A stretch of DNA of 64,000 bases, from the NCBI RefSeq assembly GCF_005233845.1, contig NZ_SZQL01000021.1, positions 1 to 64,000 of the forward strand, given 5' to 3'. The notes beneath the pieces were generated by a model, which had not been told where the DNA came from, did not search any database, and saw only the letters and a list, made by a program, of their open reading frames with translations. Origin of the DNA: Ilyomonas limi (GTDB lineage: Bacteria > Bacteroidota > Bacteroidia > Chitinophagales > Chitinophagaceae). A program made the translations under genes and the position numbers. Shown piece by piece: positions 10,345-19,362 of this stretch; the first letter of the stretch is position 1, and each line of letters opens with the position of its first letter.

Positions 10345-10604
10345 ATAATTATTGAGCCTGAGCGACGCAAGCGCAAGATGAGTTTGCAGATAGTTGTAAG
10401 TGGTATTATCTACCTGCTGAACAATATAAGTATAGAAGAGCGGCCATACGATTCGGGGGTGTGAAGCAGATAGTGGAAAGAACACCGGCTTGGCTGAGTA
10501 ACATTAGACGACTCAGTAAAGATTATGAAAAGTCTGTGGTCATGTCCAAAGCCTTGATCCTGATGAGCTCCATTGTTATAACGCTCAATAAATTATGTAC
10601 TTAA
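10345..10604 (+). pseudogene. internally deleted IS5-family transposase remnant
   Basis: Two ends of an IS5-type DDE transposase sit together with the middle missing. The N-terminal piece (10345-10464) reads IEPERRKRKMSLQIVVSGII then YLLNN, matching the helix-turn-helix start of this family. The C-terminal piece (about 10452-10604, another frame) reads FGGVKQIVERTPAWLSNIRR then LSKDYEKS, the conserved end around the catalytic Glu (VERT). About 250 codons of a normal transposase are absent and the frames do not match, so it cannot encode an active enzyme. It lies between two divergent glycosidase genes. Confidence 0.8.
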
Positions 10605-10686
10605 TTTTAGATTACCGCTTAAAAACTTTGCTAAGTTGGCTTCTATCTGTTGAGCGGGTAAACTATTTTTGGGCAAACTAAATGCA

Positions 10687-13218
10687 ATGATGTTCAACAA
10701 AGTGTTGCCCCTGTTTAGCATTTTACTTCTAGGCTTTGTAAGTGCGCCCCTAAGGAGCATATCGCAGCAGGTACAGATCCGGAACAATGTAAATGAGAAG
10801 TTAGTTGAATTCGGCAACAACAGAATGCAATTGACGCTCGACTATCATAACAAAGCAACTATTGCTTCTCTCTTTGTAAATGGCAGGGAAGTGTTAGCGG
10901 GTGATCAAGGTGTTTATTCTTTATTAAACACCAGGGAGGGAACATACTCCAGTCTGCAATTACTGTCTCAACCGATAGTTCATACGGGTCAATATACAAT
11001 TACTCTTTCCAATATCCAATACGGATTGGCGTCACATCCCATAACGGAAACCTGGAAGTTTACCGTACTGGCTGATTCGGTTCAGTTTACGATTACCAGG
11101 AAGCTGCCGGTATCGCTGGTTGCAGAAAAAACAGGCTTGCCGGTCTTTGTTTTTAAAGACACCGCTACCTGGGATGGTGCCTATACCGACTATGGTGGTC
11201 TTGCCTGGTTTTACCTTTTTAATAAAAAAAGAGACACCTATGGCGTGCATACCCATGCTTCACAATTCTGGAACAGCAAAACAGGCGATGGGCTGAATAT
11301 TGCAGTACATGCACCGGGCAATGGCGTAGCAACCGATTATAGCAGAACAGCCGATGACCATATAGCCTGCACGATTGCAGTAGCACCCGGCGAATGGCGC
11401 TACCGCTTTGATTCGGGAACCTACCGGCGCCGCTATGTACGCGATACCACCGATGTATGGGCGCCTGTAACACTACCGGCGGGCACTACTACAGCAACAG
11501 TAACCCTTTCTTATTTTGATTATAAACAAGCTTCGGATCGCGGACAATTTGCAGGTATCAACGGCAATGAAGTGACATCTGTGTTAAACACCATTGCGAG
11601 AATTGGTGTTATAGACAAGCAACATTTTGGCGGTAATAGCTGGCATACACCTTATGGCCCTATTTGCCTGCACGAACAATATATTGCGCAACTCGGGCTT
11701 GGCATCAACGACCCTAATTATCTGAAAGGTTATCGGGAATGTCTTAACTTTTACCGGGATAATGCCATTGCAAAGGATGGAAGAGTATGGCCAAGATGGG
11801 CATATACCAATGAAGATGCAATGCCGGGTAAATTTACCGATAAAGGATTTTATGAAGCGCAGTGGGGCTACCTGCTGGATGCCAATCCCGACTATGTAAG
11901 CAATGTGGCAGACCTGTATAATATGAACGGTGATCTTGCCTGGGTAAAAACACAACAGCCTGCTTGCGAAAAAGCATTGGACTGGATATTAAGGAGAGAT
12001 AGTAACGGCAATAACCTGGTGGAGATGATGACAGACAGCACGGGCCAAAAACGTGGCAGCGACTGGATTGATATCATCTGGGCGTCGTATGAGAATGCTT
12101 TTGTAAACGCCAAACTGTATCATGCGCTGGTACTGTGGGCAAATATTGAGCAGCAACTGGGCAATAGAACAAAAGCAGCCTATTACAGCAGTTTTGCAGC
12201 AAAGCTGAAAGAGCGCTTCAATAAGCCAACAACAAACGGCGGGTTTTGGGACGAAGCGAAAAAATGTTATGTGCACTGGCGCGATAAGGATGGCTCCATT
12301 CACGGTAACAACATGGTAACACCGGTCAATTTTATGGCGATCGCTTACGGTATTTGCGATGACAGCACAAGAACGAAAACGATACTGGACGATATAGAAA
12401 CACAGATGGAAAAAGAACAGCTTTTCTTTTGGCCACTCTGTATGTACAGTTATGCAAAGGGAGAGGGCAATGACTGGCAATTTCCTTTTCCTGATTATGA
12501 AAATGGTGATATTTTTTTGTCGTGGGGCTCGGTGGCAGTGAAAGCATACGCCTCTTACAAACCCGAACTGGCGTTGAAGTATGTACAAAATGTGTTGAAC
12601 CAATATGCAAAAGACGGTCTTGCCTTTCAGCGGTATGGTCGTGTAAAACAAGATGGTTTAGGTGATGATATACTATCCGGTAACAGTCTTTCCATTGTTG
12701 GTTTGTACCAGGCTATTTATGGCATCAACCCATTATATAACCGTTTTTATCTGGAGCCGCATATAACGGATGCGCTCAATGGCACACAACTAAAATACAA
12801 CTATCGCAACCGGAAGTTATTAATTGACCTTCATCAAAACAACTATGGGGTTTCGGATGATCAGTTTACCATCCGGTGCAATACGAATTTTGGTTTTTAT
12901 CATACAGGTGATACGCTGTTGTATTTTAATAAGCATGATGATACCGCTTCTTTACAAGTATCAACAGGTACGGAACAAAAAGTAGCATTGGATATGCAAT
13001 CATGGACTGCAAATGAAATGCAGTGGAAGCAAGCTGTTGCAAGCCCTGCTGCTACTACAATCAATTACTCGGTTAATCAACTTGAACGGGGTAAATGGTA
13101 TATTATTTTCATTAATGATCGATTGCTGAAAAAAGTGCAAAGCAATAGCAAAGGCAGTATTGCATTTAGTGCTGATGCTAACGTTAATCCTGTAATGATT
13201 GCGGTACGGAGGGAATGA
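10687..13218 (+). CDS. six-hairpin (alpha/alpha barrel) glycoside hydrolase, secreted
   Basis: A protein of about 843 residues starting from ATG 10687 (a TTG lies 18 bases upstream, but the ATG sits directly before the signal peptide FNKVLPLFSILLLGF). The N-terminal third is beta-sandwich-like. The centre (about 300-680) carries the helical pattern of six-hairpin glycosidases, with motifs WPRWAYTNEDAMPGKFTDKG, GSDWIDIIWASYENAF, GNNMVTPVNFMAIAYG and DGLGDDILSGNSLSIVGLYQ. The C-terminus is beta-rich. It resembles bacterial rhamnosidase/GH63/GH94-type enzymes in fold, but I cannot name the family or substrate. It likely acts in the periplasm or outside on a plant or algal glycan, alongside the divergent GH123-like gene. 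Confidence 0.75.
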   Translation: MMFNKVLPLFSILLLGFVSAPLRSISQQVQIRNNVNEKLVEFGNNRMQLTLDYHNKATIASLFVNGREVLAGDQGVYSLLNTREGTYSSLQLLSQPIVHTGQYTITLSNIQYGLASHPITETWKFTVLADSVQFTITRKLPVSLVAEKTGLPVFVFKDTATWDGAYTDYGGLAWFYLFNKKRDTYGVHTHASQFWNSKTGDGLNIAVHAPGNGVATDYSRTADDHIACTIAVAPGEWRYRFDSGTYRRRYVRDTTDVWAPVTLPAGTTTATVTLSYFDYKQASDRGQFAGINGNEVTSVLNTIARIGVIDKQHFGGNSWHTPYGPICLHEQYIAQLGLGINDPNYLKGYRECLNFYRDNAIAKDGRVWPRWAYTNEDAMPGKFTDKGFYEAQWGYLLDANPDYVSNVADLYNMNGDLAWVKTQQPACEKALDWILRRDSNGNNLVEMMTDSTGQKRGSDWIDIIWASYENAFVNAKLYHALVLWANIEQQLGNRTKAAYYSSFAAKLKERFNKPTTNGGFWDEAKKCYVHWRDKDGSIHGNNMVTPVNFMAIAYGICDDSTRTKTILDDIETQMEKEQLFFWPLCMYSYAKGEGNDWQFPFPDYENGDIFLSWGSVAVKAYASYKPELALKYVQNVLNQYAKDGLAFQRYGRVKQDGLGDDILSGNSLSIVGLYQAIYGINPLYNRFYLEPHITDALNGTQLKYNYRNRKLLIDLHQNNYGVSDDQFTIRCNTNFGFYHTGDTLLYFNKHDDTASLQVSTGTEQKVALDMQSWTANEMQWKQAVASPAATTINYSVNQLERGKWYIIFINDRLLKKVQSNSKGSIAFSADANVNPVMIAVRRE

Positions 13219-13285
13219 AATAGATGGTGAATTAAATAACCTTACGTTCCTTAGGGTGTTAACATACTGTATTTTGATGTAAGAA

Positions 13286-13304
13286 AGCACATCTGAAATG
13301 TGCT
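13286..13304 (+). terminator. hairpin after the glycosidase gene
   Basis: AGCACAT pairs with ATGTGCT across a five-base loop, followed by GCTTTATT. It lies about 70 bases after the stop at 13218 and is a weak intrinsic terminator candidate. Confidence 0.4.
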
Positions 13305-13400
13305 GCTTTATTAGATGAATTTAAATAAAGCAATTTGCTTTCTTAGTATGATAATCTTACATTATAATGAATGATTCATAAGAATCATTTTTATCTTCAA

Positions 13401-13505
13401 CTTCAAAGTGCGCTATCGCTAACACTTTGAAGAACGTGAAAACTTCGCTGAGTTGGAAGAATAATGCCTCCGCTAAACTTATTTTTAATCACCCGTTCGG
13501 GTGAT
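13401..13505. repeat. palindrome cluster with TTCGCTGAGTTG motif
   Basis: Two perfect inverted repeats lie here: CTTCAAAGTG/CACTTTGAAG (13401-13410 with 13423-13432) and ATCACCCG/CGGGTGAT (13488-13505). Between them, 13442-13456 holds ACTTCGCTGAGTTGG, a motif found again several times in the intergenic DNA of 38.8-39.7 kb. This marks a dispersed intergenic repeat family. Confidence 0.6.
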
Positions 13506-13564
13506 AGCACAGTAATCAAATGATGTGTACCTTTAATAAGGTAGCCTGATTGCATACATTAAAT

Positions 13565-15304
13565 ATGAAAACAGTAATAATACTTTCTTTTCTATGCTGC
13601 ACCATGCTGTTTTCATTAACAAGCTACCCTCAATGGTTTGATTCTGTAAAACACGCTGCAGCTACACAGAAAATCGATACCAACAAAGTGCAAACGCTTA
13701 TCCACTTATGTGAAGCTTATGCTTTCTCGTATCCTGACACTGCATTTTTTTATGGGCAGCAGGCTTATGCACTTTCCGAAAAGCTGGATTATGATAATGG
13801 AAGGCTATTCTCAATCATTAACATCAATGCTGCATTATATGCGATGGGCAACTATACATTAGAATTGGATTACGCTTTTAAATTGCTTCCACTGGCAAAA
13901 AGAATGAACAATATTTATGCAACAGGTTTTTCTAATGGTGCAGTTGGTGATAGCTACGCGAATCTTGGTGAATACAGTACAGCGATGAAATATTATAGAG
14001 AAGTGCTTAAAATAGGCATTAGGGAAAAGCTTCCTGAACTGCATCGTATGTACAGCATGTTAGCTCCCGTGTTTATAGGGATGCAGCAATATGATTCCGC
14101 GTTATTTTATGCAAAAAAAGGGTATGCGCTGTTTAAAACAAGTCCCTGTTTTACTTCAAATGATTGGGACACTAAATGGTCAGAAAGTGCTGTGTATACG
14201 GAACTGGGTAATGCGTTTGCAGGCAAAGGTATATATGATTCGGCGCTGTTTTATTACCGCAGGAGTATTCCGGTGAGTGAGTATATCGGGATGACGATCA
14301 ACAAGATAGATGCCTTCAACGGAATGGCGTCCATATTTAGGCAAGTGCACAAGTTTGACTCTGCAAAATGGTATGCACAAAAAGTCCTTATTGAAAAAGG
14401 ACCAATTCATCCGGCAGGCAAACAAAAAGCAGCCTCCCTTTTAGCTGACATTTATGAGCTGCAGCATAATGCCGATAGCGCGTTAAAGTATTTGCACCTT
14501 GCCATTCAATTAAAAGACAGTTTGTACAACCACGAAAAGATGATGGCATTTCAAAATGTGCTTTTGAAACAAAATGAAAAAGAACATGCTGTAGAAGTAG
14601 CAACAAGTGCGTTACAAAACCGCTACCGTTTATACTTTGTAATATCGGGATTGATAATAGCATTTACCATAACAGCTATTTTCATAAGAAATAAAAGGCA
14701 AAAGCAATTGCAAAACATACGTAATAGCATTGCGCATGATCTGCATGATGATATTGGGTCCACACTAAGCAGCATAAGCATTATGAGTGAACTGGCGAAA
14801 GCAAAATCGCCGGATGCCTTGCCGCTGTTGAATTCCATTGGAGAAAGCACTGCCGTAATACAGGAAAATATGAGTGACATTGTGTGGACAGTGAACCCAC
14901 AAAACGACCAGCTTGAAAATGTAATAAACCGTATGAACTTGTTTGCTTCAGAAATATTGGATGTAAAAAATATAGAACTCCAGTTCACAAGCGATGAAAC
15001 ACTTGCTGCATCAAGATTAACCATGAAACAACGGAAGAACTTATACCTCTTCTTTAAAGAAGCTATTAATAATGTAACAAAATACTCCGAAGCATCAAAG
15101 GTTATAGTAAGTATTTCCAGGCAAGACCATCACATCAATATGTGTATCAAAGATGACGGAAAGGGTTTTGATGCTTTAAATGTTGTAAATGGGAACGGGA
15201 TGAATACCATGCGTAAACGTGCAGAAGAATTGAATGGATATTTCAACATTAGCTCCGAAATAAATGCCGGAACTTCAGTACAGCTAAAATTTAAAATCAC
15301 CTGA
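13565..15304 (+). CDS. TPR-containing sensor histidine kinase (NarL-type, HisKA_3)
   Basis: The start is taken at ATG 13565 (about 579 residues), directly before a signal peptide (VIILSFLCCTMLFSL); a TTG five codons upstream is less likely. Residues about 35-340 form tetratricopeptide-like helices (YDSALFYAKKGYALF, YDSALFYYRRSIPVSEY), predicted periplasmic. One membrane helix lies near 354-375 (FVISGLIIAFTITAIFI). The cytoplasmic part has a HisKA_3 dimerisation helix with IAHDLHDDIGSTLSSI (phospho-acceptor His391) and an HATPase domain with EAINNVTKYS and DDGKGFD. It phosphorylates the response regulator encoded 46 bp downstream. The signal sensed is unknown. Confidence 0.92.
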   Translation: MKTVIILSFLCCTMLFSLTSYPQWFDSVKHAAATQKIDTNKVQTLIHLCEAYAFSYPDTAFFYGQQAYALSEKLDYDNGRLFSIININAALYAMGNYTLELDYAFKLLPLAKRMNNIYATGFSNGAVGDSYANLGEYSTAMKYYREVLKIGIREKLPELHRMYSMLAPVFIGMQQYDSALFYAKKGYALFKTSPCFTSNDWDTKWSESAVYTELGNAFAGKGIYDSALFYYRRSIPVSEYIGMTINKIDAFNGMASIFRQVHKFDSAKWYAQKVLIEKGPIHPAGKQKAASLLADIYELQHNADSALKYLHLAIQLKDSLYNHEKMMAFQNVLLKQNEKEHAVEVATSALQNRYRLYFVISGLIIAFTITAIFIRNKRQKQLQNIRNSIAHDLHDDIGSTLSSISIMSELAKAKSPDALPLLNSIGESTAVIQENMSDIVWTVNPQNDQLENVINRMNLFASEILDVKNIELQFTSDETLAASRLTMKQRKNLYLFFKEAINNVTKYSEASKVIVSISRQDHHINMCIKDDGKGFDALNVVNGNGMNTMRKRAEELNGYFNISSEINAGTSVQLKFKIT

Positions 15305-15350
15305 ACAGGTGAGGTAATACGTGACATAAAAACTATTTCTTTACAAGTAA

Positions 15351-15989
15351 ATGGAAATTAAAGTAGCCATATTTGAAGACAATAAATTGTTGCGGGAAAG
15401 CCTGCAACAGCTGGTAAATAGTGTTGAAGATATGGTATGCAACGGTGCTTTTGCAGATGCCAATAAACTGGAGCGTAATATTCAATCCGCAAATCCTGAT
15501 GTGGTGATGATGGATATTGACATGCCGGGCGTCTCAGGCATTGAAGCGGTGCAAATCATCAAAGAAAAGTTTCCGCATATACATATTCTCATGCAAACTG
15601 TGTTTGAAGAGAATGATAAAATATTTGCTGCTATTTGTGCAGGTGCATCCGGCTACATGCTCAAGAAAACAGCACCGCAAAAAATGATAGAAGCTATTCG
15701 CGAAACACATTTTGGCGGTGCACCAATGACGGCTTCTGTTGCAATAAAAGTATTGCAGATGGTTAGGCAGCAATCGCCTACTTCTACTCATGAATTTATA
15801 GATCTTTCAGAACGCGAAAATGAAATTTTAGCCCTGCTTGTAAAAGCTAAGTCTTATAAAGCCATTGCATCCACTTGTTTTGTCTCTATAGATACAGTAA
15901 AAACACACGTGCGGCACATCTATGAAAAGCTGCATGTGCATTCTAAAAGCGAGGCTGTTGCAAAAGCCATCCATCAAAAGCTTGTATAG
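15351..15989 (+). CDS. NarL/FixJ-type response regulator
   Basis: A 212-residue regulator with a receiver domain (about 1-120) and a LuxR-type helix-turn-helix (about 145-210, LSERENEILALLVKAKSYKA, then IDTVKTHVRHIYEKL). The acidic pocket is FEDN near residue 9, the phospho-acceptor is Asp55 in MMDIDMPGVSG, and the conserved Lys is in GYMLKKTAP. It is the partner of the kinase just upstream and acts as a transcription factor when phosphorylated. Targets are unknown. Confidence 0.95.
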   Translation: MEIKVAIFEDNKLLRESLQQLVNSVEDMVCNGAFADANKLERNIQSANPDVVMMDIDMPGVSGIEAVQIIKEKFPHIHILMQTVFEENDKIFAAICAGASGYMLKKTAPQKMIEAIRETHFGGAPMTASVAIKVLQMVRQQSPTSTHEFIDLSERENEILALLVKAKSYKAIASTCFVSIDTVKTHVRHIYEKLHVHSKSEAVAKAIHQKLV

Positions 15990-16168
15990 ATATTTGTTCA
16001 GCCTTTTTGATGATCATTTATGTAATTAGCTTTGATACTGCTACCATATTTTGTTGTGGCACTCACTTATACGTTCTAATCGTTAAGCAACAAATCAACC
16101 AATAAAATCACCCCTTCTCGCGATTGACTTAAGCCTCTTCATCCCGATACCTTCATATAAATTAGTGA

Positions 16169-16837
16169 ATGATGAAAAATGCCGGCAGATATGCAATTGC
16201 AAGTGGTATAATTGGCATTGTAGCATACGCCTTTTTAATTGTTTATCTTTCGATACGCAACCAGGATGCACAAAATGGTTTAGTTCCGGTAAGGATTCAT
16301 GATTTCTGTGTTATACTTCAATTTCTTTTTTTAATTCCGCTTGTAGTTGTCCTTTTTAAACTTATTAAACAGCACTCGCCCAACACTTCACAGGCATTGC
16401 TTTATGTAGGCATCGTTTCTATTTGTTTTACAGTACTGTTCTTATTGCTCAATTTTCCAAAAATTCTTGCCGACGTGTTGTATATGTTCCCGCAAGGTGT
16501 TTTTGGTGCATGGATGATAATAGCCTGTTTTCGCACGGGAAGTTTGATTCCTCAATGGCTTAGATGGTTCGGAATAATCGTTGGTGTTGGTCTGGTGCTT
16601 GTTGGCACATTTCCGATGGGCTACGCCATCTTTGTTGACAATATAATTCTTCATATACCAGCAGTATCAGACGAAGTAGTAGCAAAAATACCTACTGATA
16701 CGCCGGCGAATGTCTTCCTGCATCAACTCATTTGGATTGGAACTATAATGGGCGTCTTAACGCTTCCAATCTGGACCATATTGATTGGTGCAAGATTGCT
16801 TCGAACGAAAACATTCTTATTCAGCACCGCTCATTAA
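16169..16837 (+). CDS. DUF4386-like integral membrane protein
   Basis: A 222-residue protein with about six hydrophobic segments (for example IASGIIGIVAYAFLIVYLSI, FLFLIPLVVVLFKLI, IIVGVGLVLVGTFPMGYAI). The layout and a conserved-looking RIHDFCVILQFLFLIP region fit the DUF4386 family of unknown function. Start ATG 16169 has a second ATG directly after it. It ends 11 bp before the next gene's ATG, so the two are probably co-transcribed. Confidence 0.65.
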   Translation: MMKNAGRYAIASGIIGIVAYAFLIVYLSIRNQDAQNGLVPVRIHDFCVILQFLFLIPLVVVLFKLIKQHSPNTSQALLYVGIVSICFTVLFLLLNFPKILADVLYMFPQGVFGAWMIIACFRTGSLIPQWLRWFGIIVGVGLVLVGTFPMGYAIFVDNIILHIPAVSDEVVAKIPTDTPANVFLHQLIWIGTIMGVLTLPIWTILIGARLLRTKTFLFSTAH

Positions 16838-16848
16838 AAATCATAACA

Positions 16849-17400
16849 ATGAAACAAGTATATTTTTTATTAATAGTAATAATTATTGCAACTACATCTT
16901 TTGCGCAAAACACAGAAGATACAACGGATCATCGCTTTCATGATGATCTTCTTGACCATCTTGTTGGTAAATGGAATGTTACCTCAATTGCACATGGAAG
17001 CCCTTTTACATCGGTCATTGATGCAAGCTGGATTTTAAATCATCAGTATTTAGTTATTCATCTTAAAAGCAATGAAGTAATTCCGTGGTGGCATGTGCAG
17101 ATGGAATATTATGAATATATCGGTTACAATCATTATCAAAAAAGATATACCGTTCACGGAATGAGTATAGAAGGTGATGAGGATCTTTCTGAAGGCTTTA
17201 GTTACGGCTATCGCAATGGTAATGACTTCAAAACCGTTGCAAAATTTGGTGCTGATGCCAATATCGTTCAACATTTTATCTGGCATCCGGAAACCAATTC
17301 ATGGAATATTCAGTCAAGACAGGAAATCAACGGCAAAGAAGGAGATATATTTCTCGATATGAAACTCACCGCAGAAGAATCAAAGGCAACTAAGGACTAA
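16849..17400 (+). CDS. secreted DUF1579-like protein
   Basis: A product of about 183 residues. The ATG at 16849 is chosen because a signal peptide follows it (VYFLLIVIIIATTSFAQ); the frame is open 39 codons further upstream, but that part overlaps the preceding gene. The mature part begins HRFHDDLLDHLVGKWNVT and is rich in beta strands with alternating aromatics (WWHVQMEYYEYIGYN), as in DUF1579 or lipocalin-like proteins that report a residual-activity barrel. It is probably periplasmic. No catalytic motif is visible. Confidence 0.65.
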   Translation: MKQVYFLLIVIIIATTSFAQNTEDTTDHRFHDDLLDHLVGKWNVTSIAHGSPFTSVIDASWILNHQYLVIHLKSNEVIPWWHVQMEYYEYIGYNHYQKRYTVHGMSIEGDEDLSEGFSYGYRNGNDFKTVAKFGADANIVQHFIWHPETNSWNIQSRQEINGKEGDIFLDMKLTAEESKATKD

Positions 17401-17429
17401 ACATTTTTTTCACCAATAAATATTCAACC

Positions 17430-17585
17430 ATGCAATTACAATTTCAAACACTCAGAACAATTTGCCTTTTCTTATATATAGCAATAGTATTTGCTGTTGT
17501 TTTACTTGCCTTTTTTGCAATACAGAACATTGTCCAGTTTTATATAAGCAATCTCTTAATTCACCTTGTTCCTTCTTACAAATAA
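17430..17585 (+). CDS. small single-span membrane protein
   Basis: A 51-residue reading frame from ATG to TAA fills the gap between two genes. It has a short polar start (QLQFQTLRT), one strong membrane helix (ICLFLYIAIVFAVVLLAFF) and a short tail. It begins 29 bp after the previous stop in the same direction, so it could be the last gene of that small operon. No family is recognised. Confidence 0.5.
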   Translation: MQLQFQTLRTICLFLYIAIVFAVVLLAFFAIQNIVQFYISNLLIHLVPSYK

Positions 17586-17596
17586 TCTAATTGAAG

Positions 17597-18570
17597 ATGC
17601 TCCATCACACCCGCAATCAACCATTCAAAACATTATATAAGCTGGCTGTAACAGCAACGACAATATTTATCGTTTCTATTAATCAGCTTGACGCGCAACA
17701 AAAGAATTTATTTGAAGCTGTTAGAAATAATAATTTAAAAGAAGTAAGCGCATTGCTTAATGAAGGTGCTAACCCAAATGCTTATGATGATGACAGTGAC
17801 AATGTATTAATTAATGCAGCTATCTATGCATCGGCAAATTGCATGAAATTACTGCTGCAACGCAAGGCGAATCCCAACCTTAAAAACAAGTATGGGCAAA
17901 CGCCATTAATGCTTTGTACGCATGAACTGGACAAGATGAAATTGCTGCTGCATTATGACGCTGATATAAATGCAAAATCCAATTCTGAAAACACGGCACT
18001 CTCTATTGCATGTTCTGAATACGGGTTGTATAAAAACGTAAAATGGCTAATAGACAACGGAGCAGATGCATTGTTTAAAAGATGGGGAGGATAACATCGC
18101 TCATGCAGGCAGCAGTGTTTGCAGATACAATGACTATTCGCTTGCTTATTAAAAAAGGTGTTGATGTAAACGCAAAGCCCTGGGGATCTTCCGCCTTAAT
18201 AAACGCGGCGAGATATGCAAACTGGCCAGTTGTTATATGCCTGCTTAACAATGGTGCTGATGCTGATGTGCAGGACGAAATTAATATGCCTCCAGCCTTG
18301 TGGGCTGCAGAATTTAATAATGCGAAAGTGCTGCAATTGTTGCTTCAAAAAACAAAGAATATAAATACTACCGATAGCCTTGCAGGCATGACACCACTGA
18401 TGTGGGCAACCTATAATGAGCATGATAATCCGCAAATAATACAGATGCTTTTAGATAAAGGCGCATCCATAAATGTAAAAGACAAAAATGGTGAAACAGC
18501 ACTTTCGTGGGCAATGAAGAAAGGTAACACAGCAACTGTTGCACTACTTAAAAAGGCGGGTGCGGAATAA
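17597..18570 (+). pseudogene. secreted ankyrin-repeat protein, frameshifted
   Basis: Two frames make one ankyrin protein. The first (from ATG 17597, signal peptide with VTATTIFIVSINQLDAQ) carries repeats such as ANPNAYDDDSDNVLINAA and NPNLKNKYGQTPLMLC and stops at 18094 after GADALFKRWGG. The second, one base out of phase, resumes with TSLMQAAVFADTMTIRLLI and runs to 18570 with further repeats (GVDVNAKPWGSSALINAARY). The break lies in a G-rich run near 18083-18090. One missing base would restore a single protein of about 325 residues. It may be a real mutation or a sequencing error. It was probably paired with the gene at 18607. Confidence 0.8.
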
Positions 18571-18606
18571 CATTTTTACATAGTAATACAATTCAGCAAA
18601 ACAGTT

Positions 18607-19362
18607 ATGAAAAAATACGTCATCACCGGCTTTCTTTTTGTATGCATTTTTGCTTTTAGAAAAGCTCCTGATAATGAGAAGTCTGCAGAAATTAACAGCG
18701 CCATCGGCAAAAGCCTGGTGTTATTACAAAACAGCAGTCATGAGTTTTTGGAAAATGCTGTAGTTTGTCATTCCTGTCATAACCAAGGCATCGGGGTTGT
18801 TGCATTTTCACTTGCAAAAGAAAAAGGATTTGATGTAAGTGATGGCAAAATAAAGGAGGCACTTGACAGTACCCTGAGTTGGTGGAATAGAAGTGCCAAT
18901 ACTCAAACGCTTGCGGAGAACTCTGATCCTGTAGCTATTACTATGACAGGCAATTATGACCTTTGAGCCTTATCAGCGAGTCATTTTGAAACTAACAAAA
19001 CGCTAGACCTGCTTGCGCGAAATATCATGCGCAAACAAATGTATGATGGTAGTTGGGTAAGTCCCGGCCAGCGTCCACCGCTTGAATATTATTCTTTTAC
19101 AGCCACTGCATTAACGGTAAAAAATATTCAGTCTTATATGCCTGCTGTTTTGCACGATGAAGTAAAGCAGCGCATTGCAAAAGCACGCACATGGCTTATC
19201 AACACTAAACCAGAAGCCAATGAAGAAAAAGTGTTTCAACTACTGTGGCTAACCTGGTGCAAGGCAGAGAGGGAGAAACGCTATCAGTACAATAAGTCTT
19301 TGATCATTAAAGTTTGGGAAGAAGTGAAGATTCGGGTTTGGTTTTATTCAACACAGAAGTAA
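18607..19362 (+). pseudogene. haem-binding CxxCH/cyclase-like protein, nonsense-broken and 3'-truncated
   Basis: The N-terminus has a signal peptide (KYVITGFLFVCIFAF) and a haem c motif in AVVCHSCHNQGIGVVAFSLA (CHSCH). The frame meets TGA at 18964-18966 in GNYDL-stop-ALSASHFETN, where homologues would likely have Trp. The same frame then continues without interruption to 19362 with squalene-cyclase-like text (YDGSWVSPGQRPPLEYYSFT, then LLWLTWCKAE). The end is also lost: after WCKAE the frame runs into DNA antisense to the SPFH gene. Related proteins I know combine ankyrin repeats, such a CxxCH segment and an alpha-barrel cyclase-like domain, so this and the ankyrin gene look like one decaying module. 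Confidence 0.75.

Noticed and set aside
11989-12651. 220-codon minus-strand frame inside the six-hairpin glycosidase gene
   Set aside because: It is antisense to a clearly functional gene, is Cys/His-rich without a family pattern, and mirrors the codon pattern of the sense gene.
18070-18095. Programmed frameshift as explanation of the split ankyrin gene
   Set aside because: No slippery heptamer or following hairpin is visible; a lost base in the G-run explains it better.
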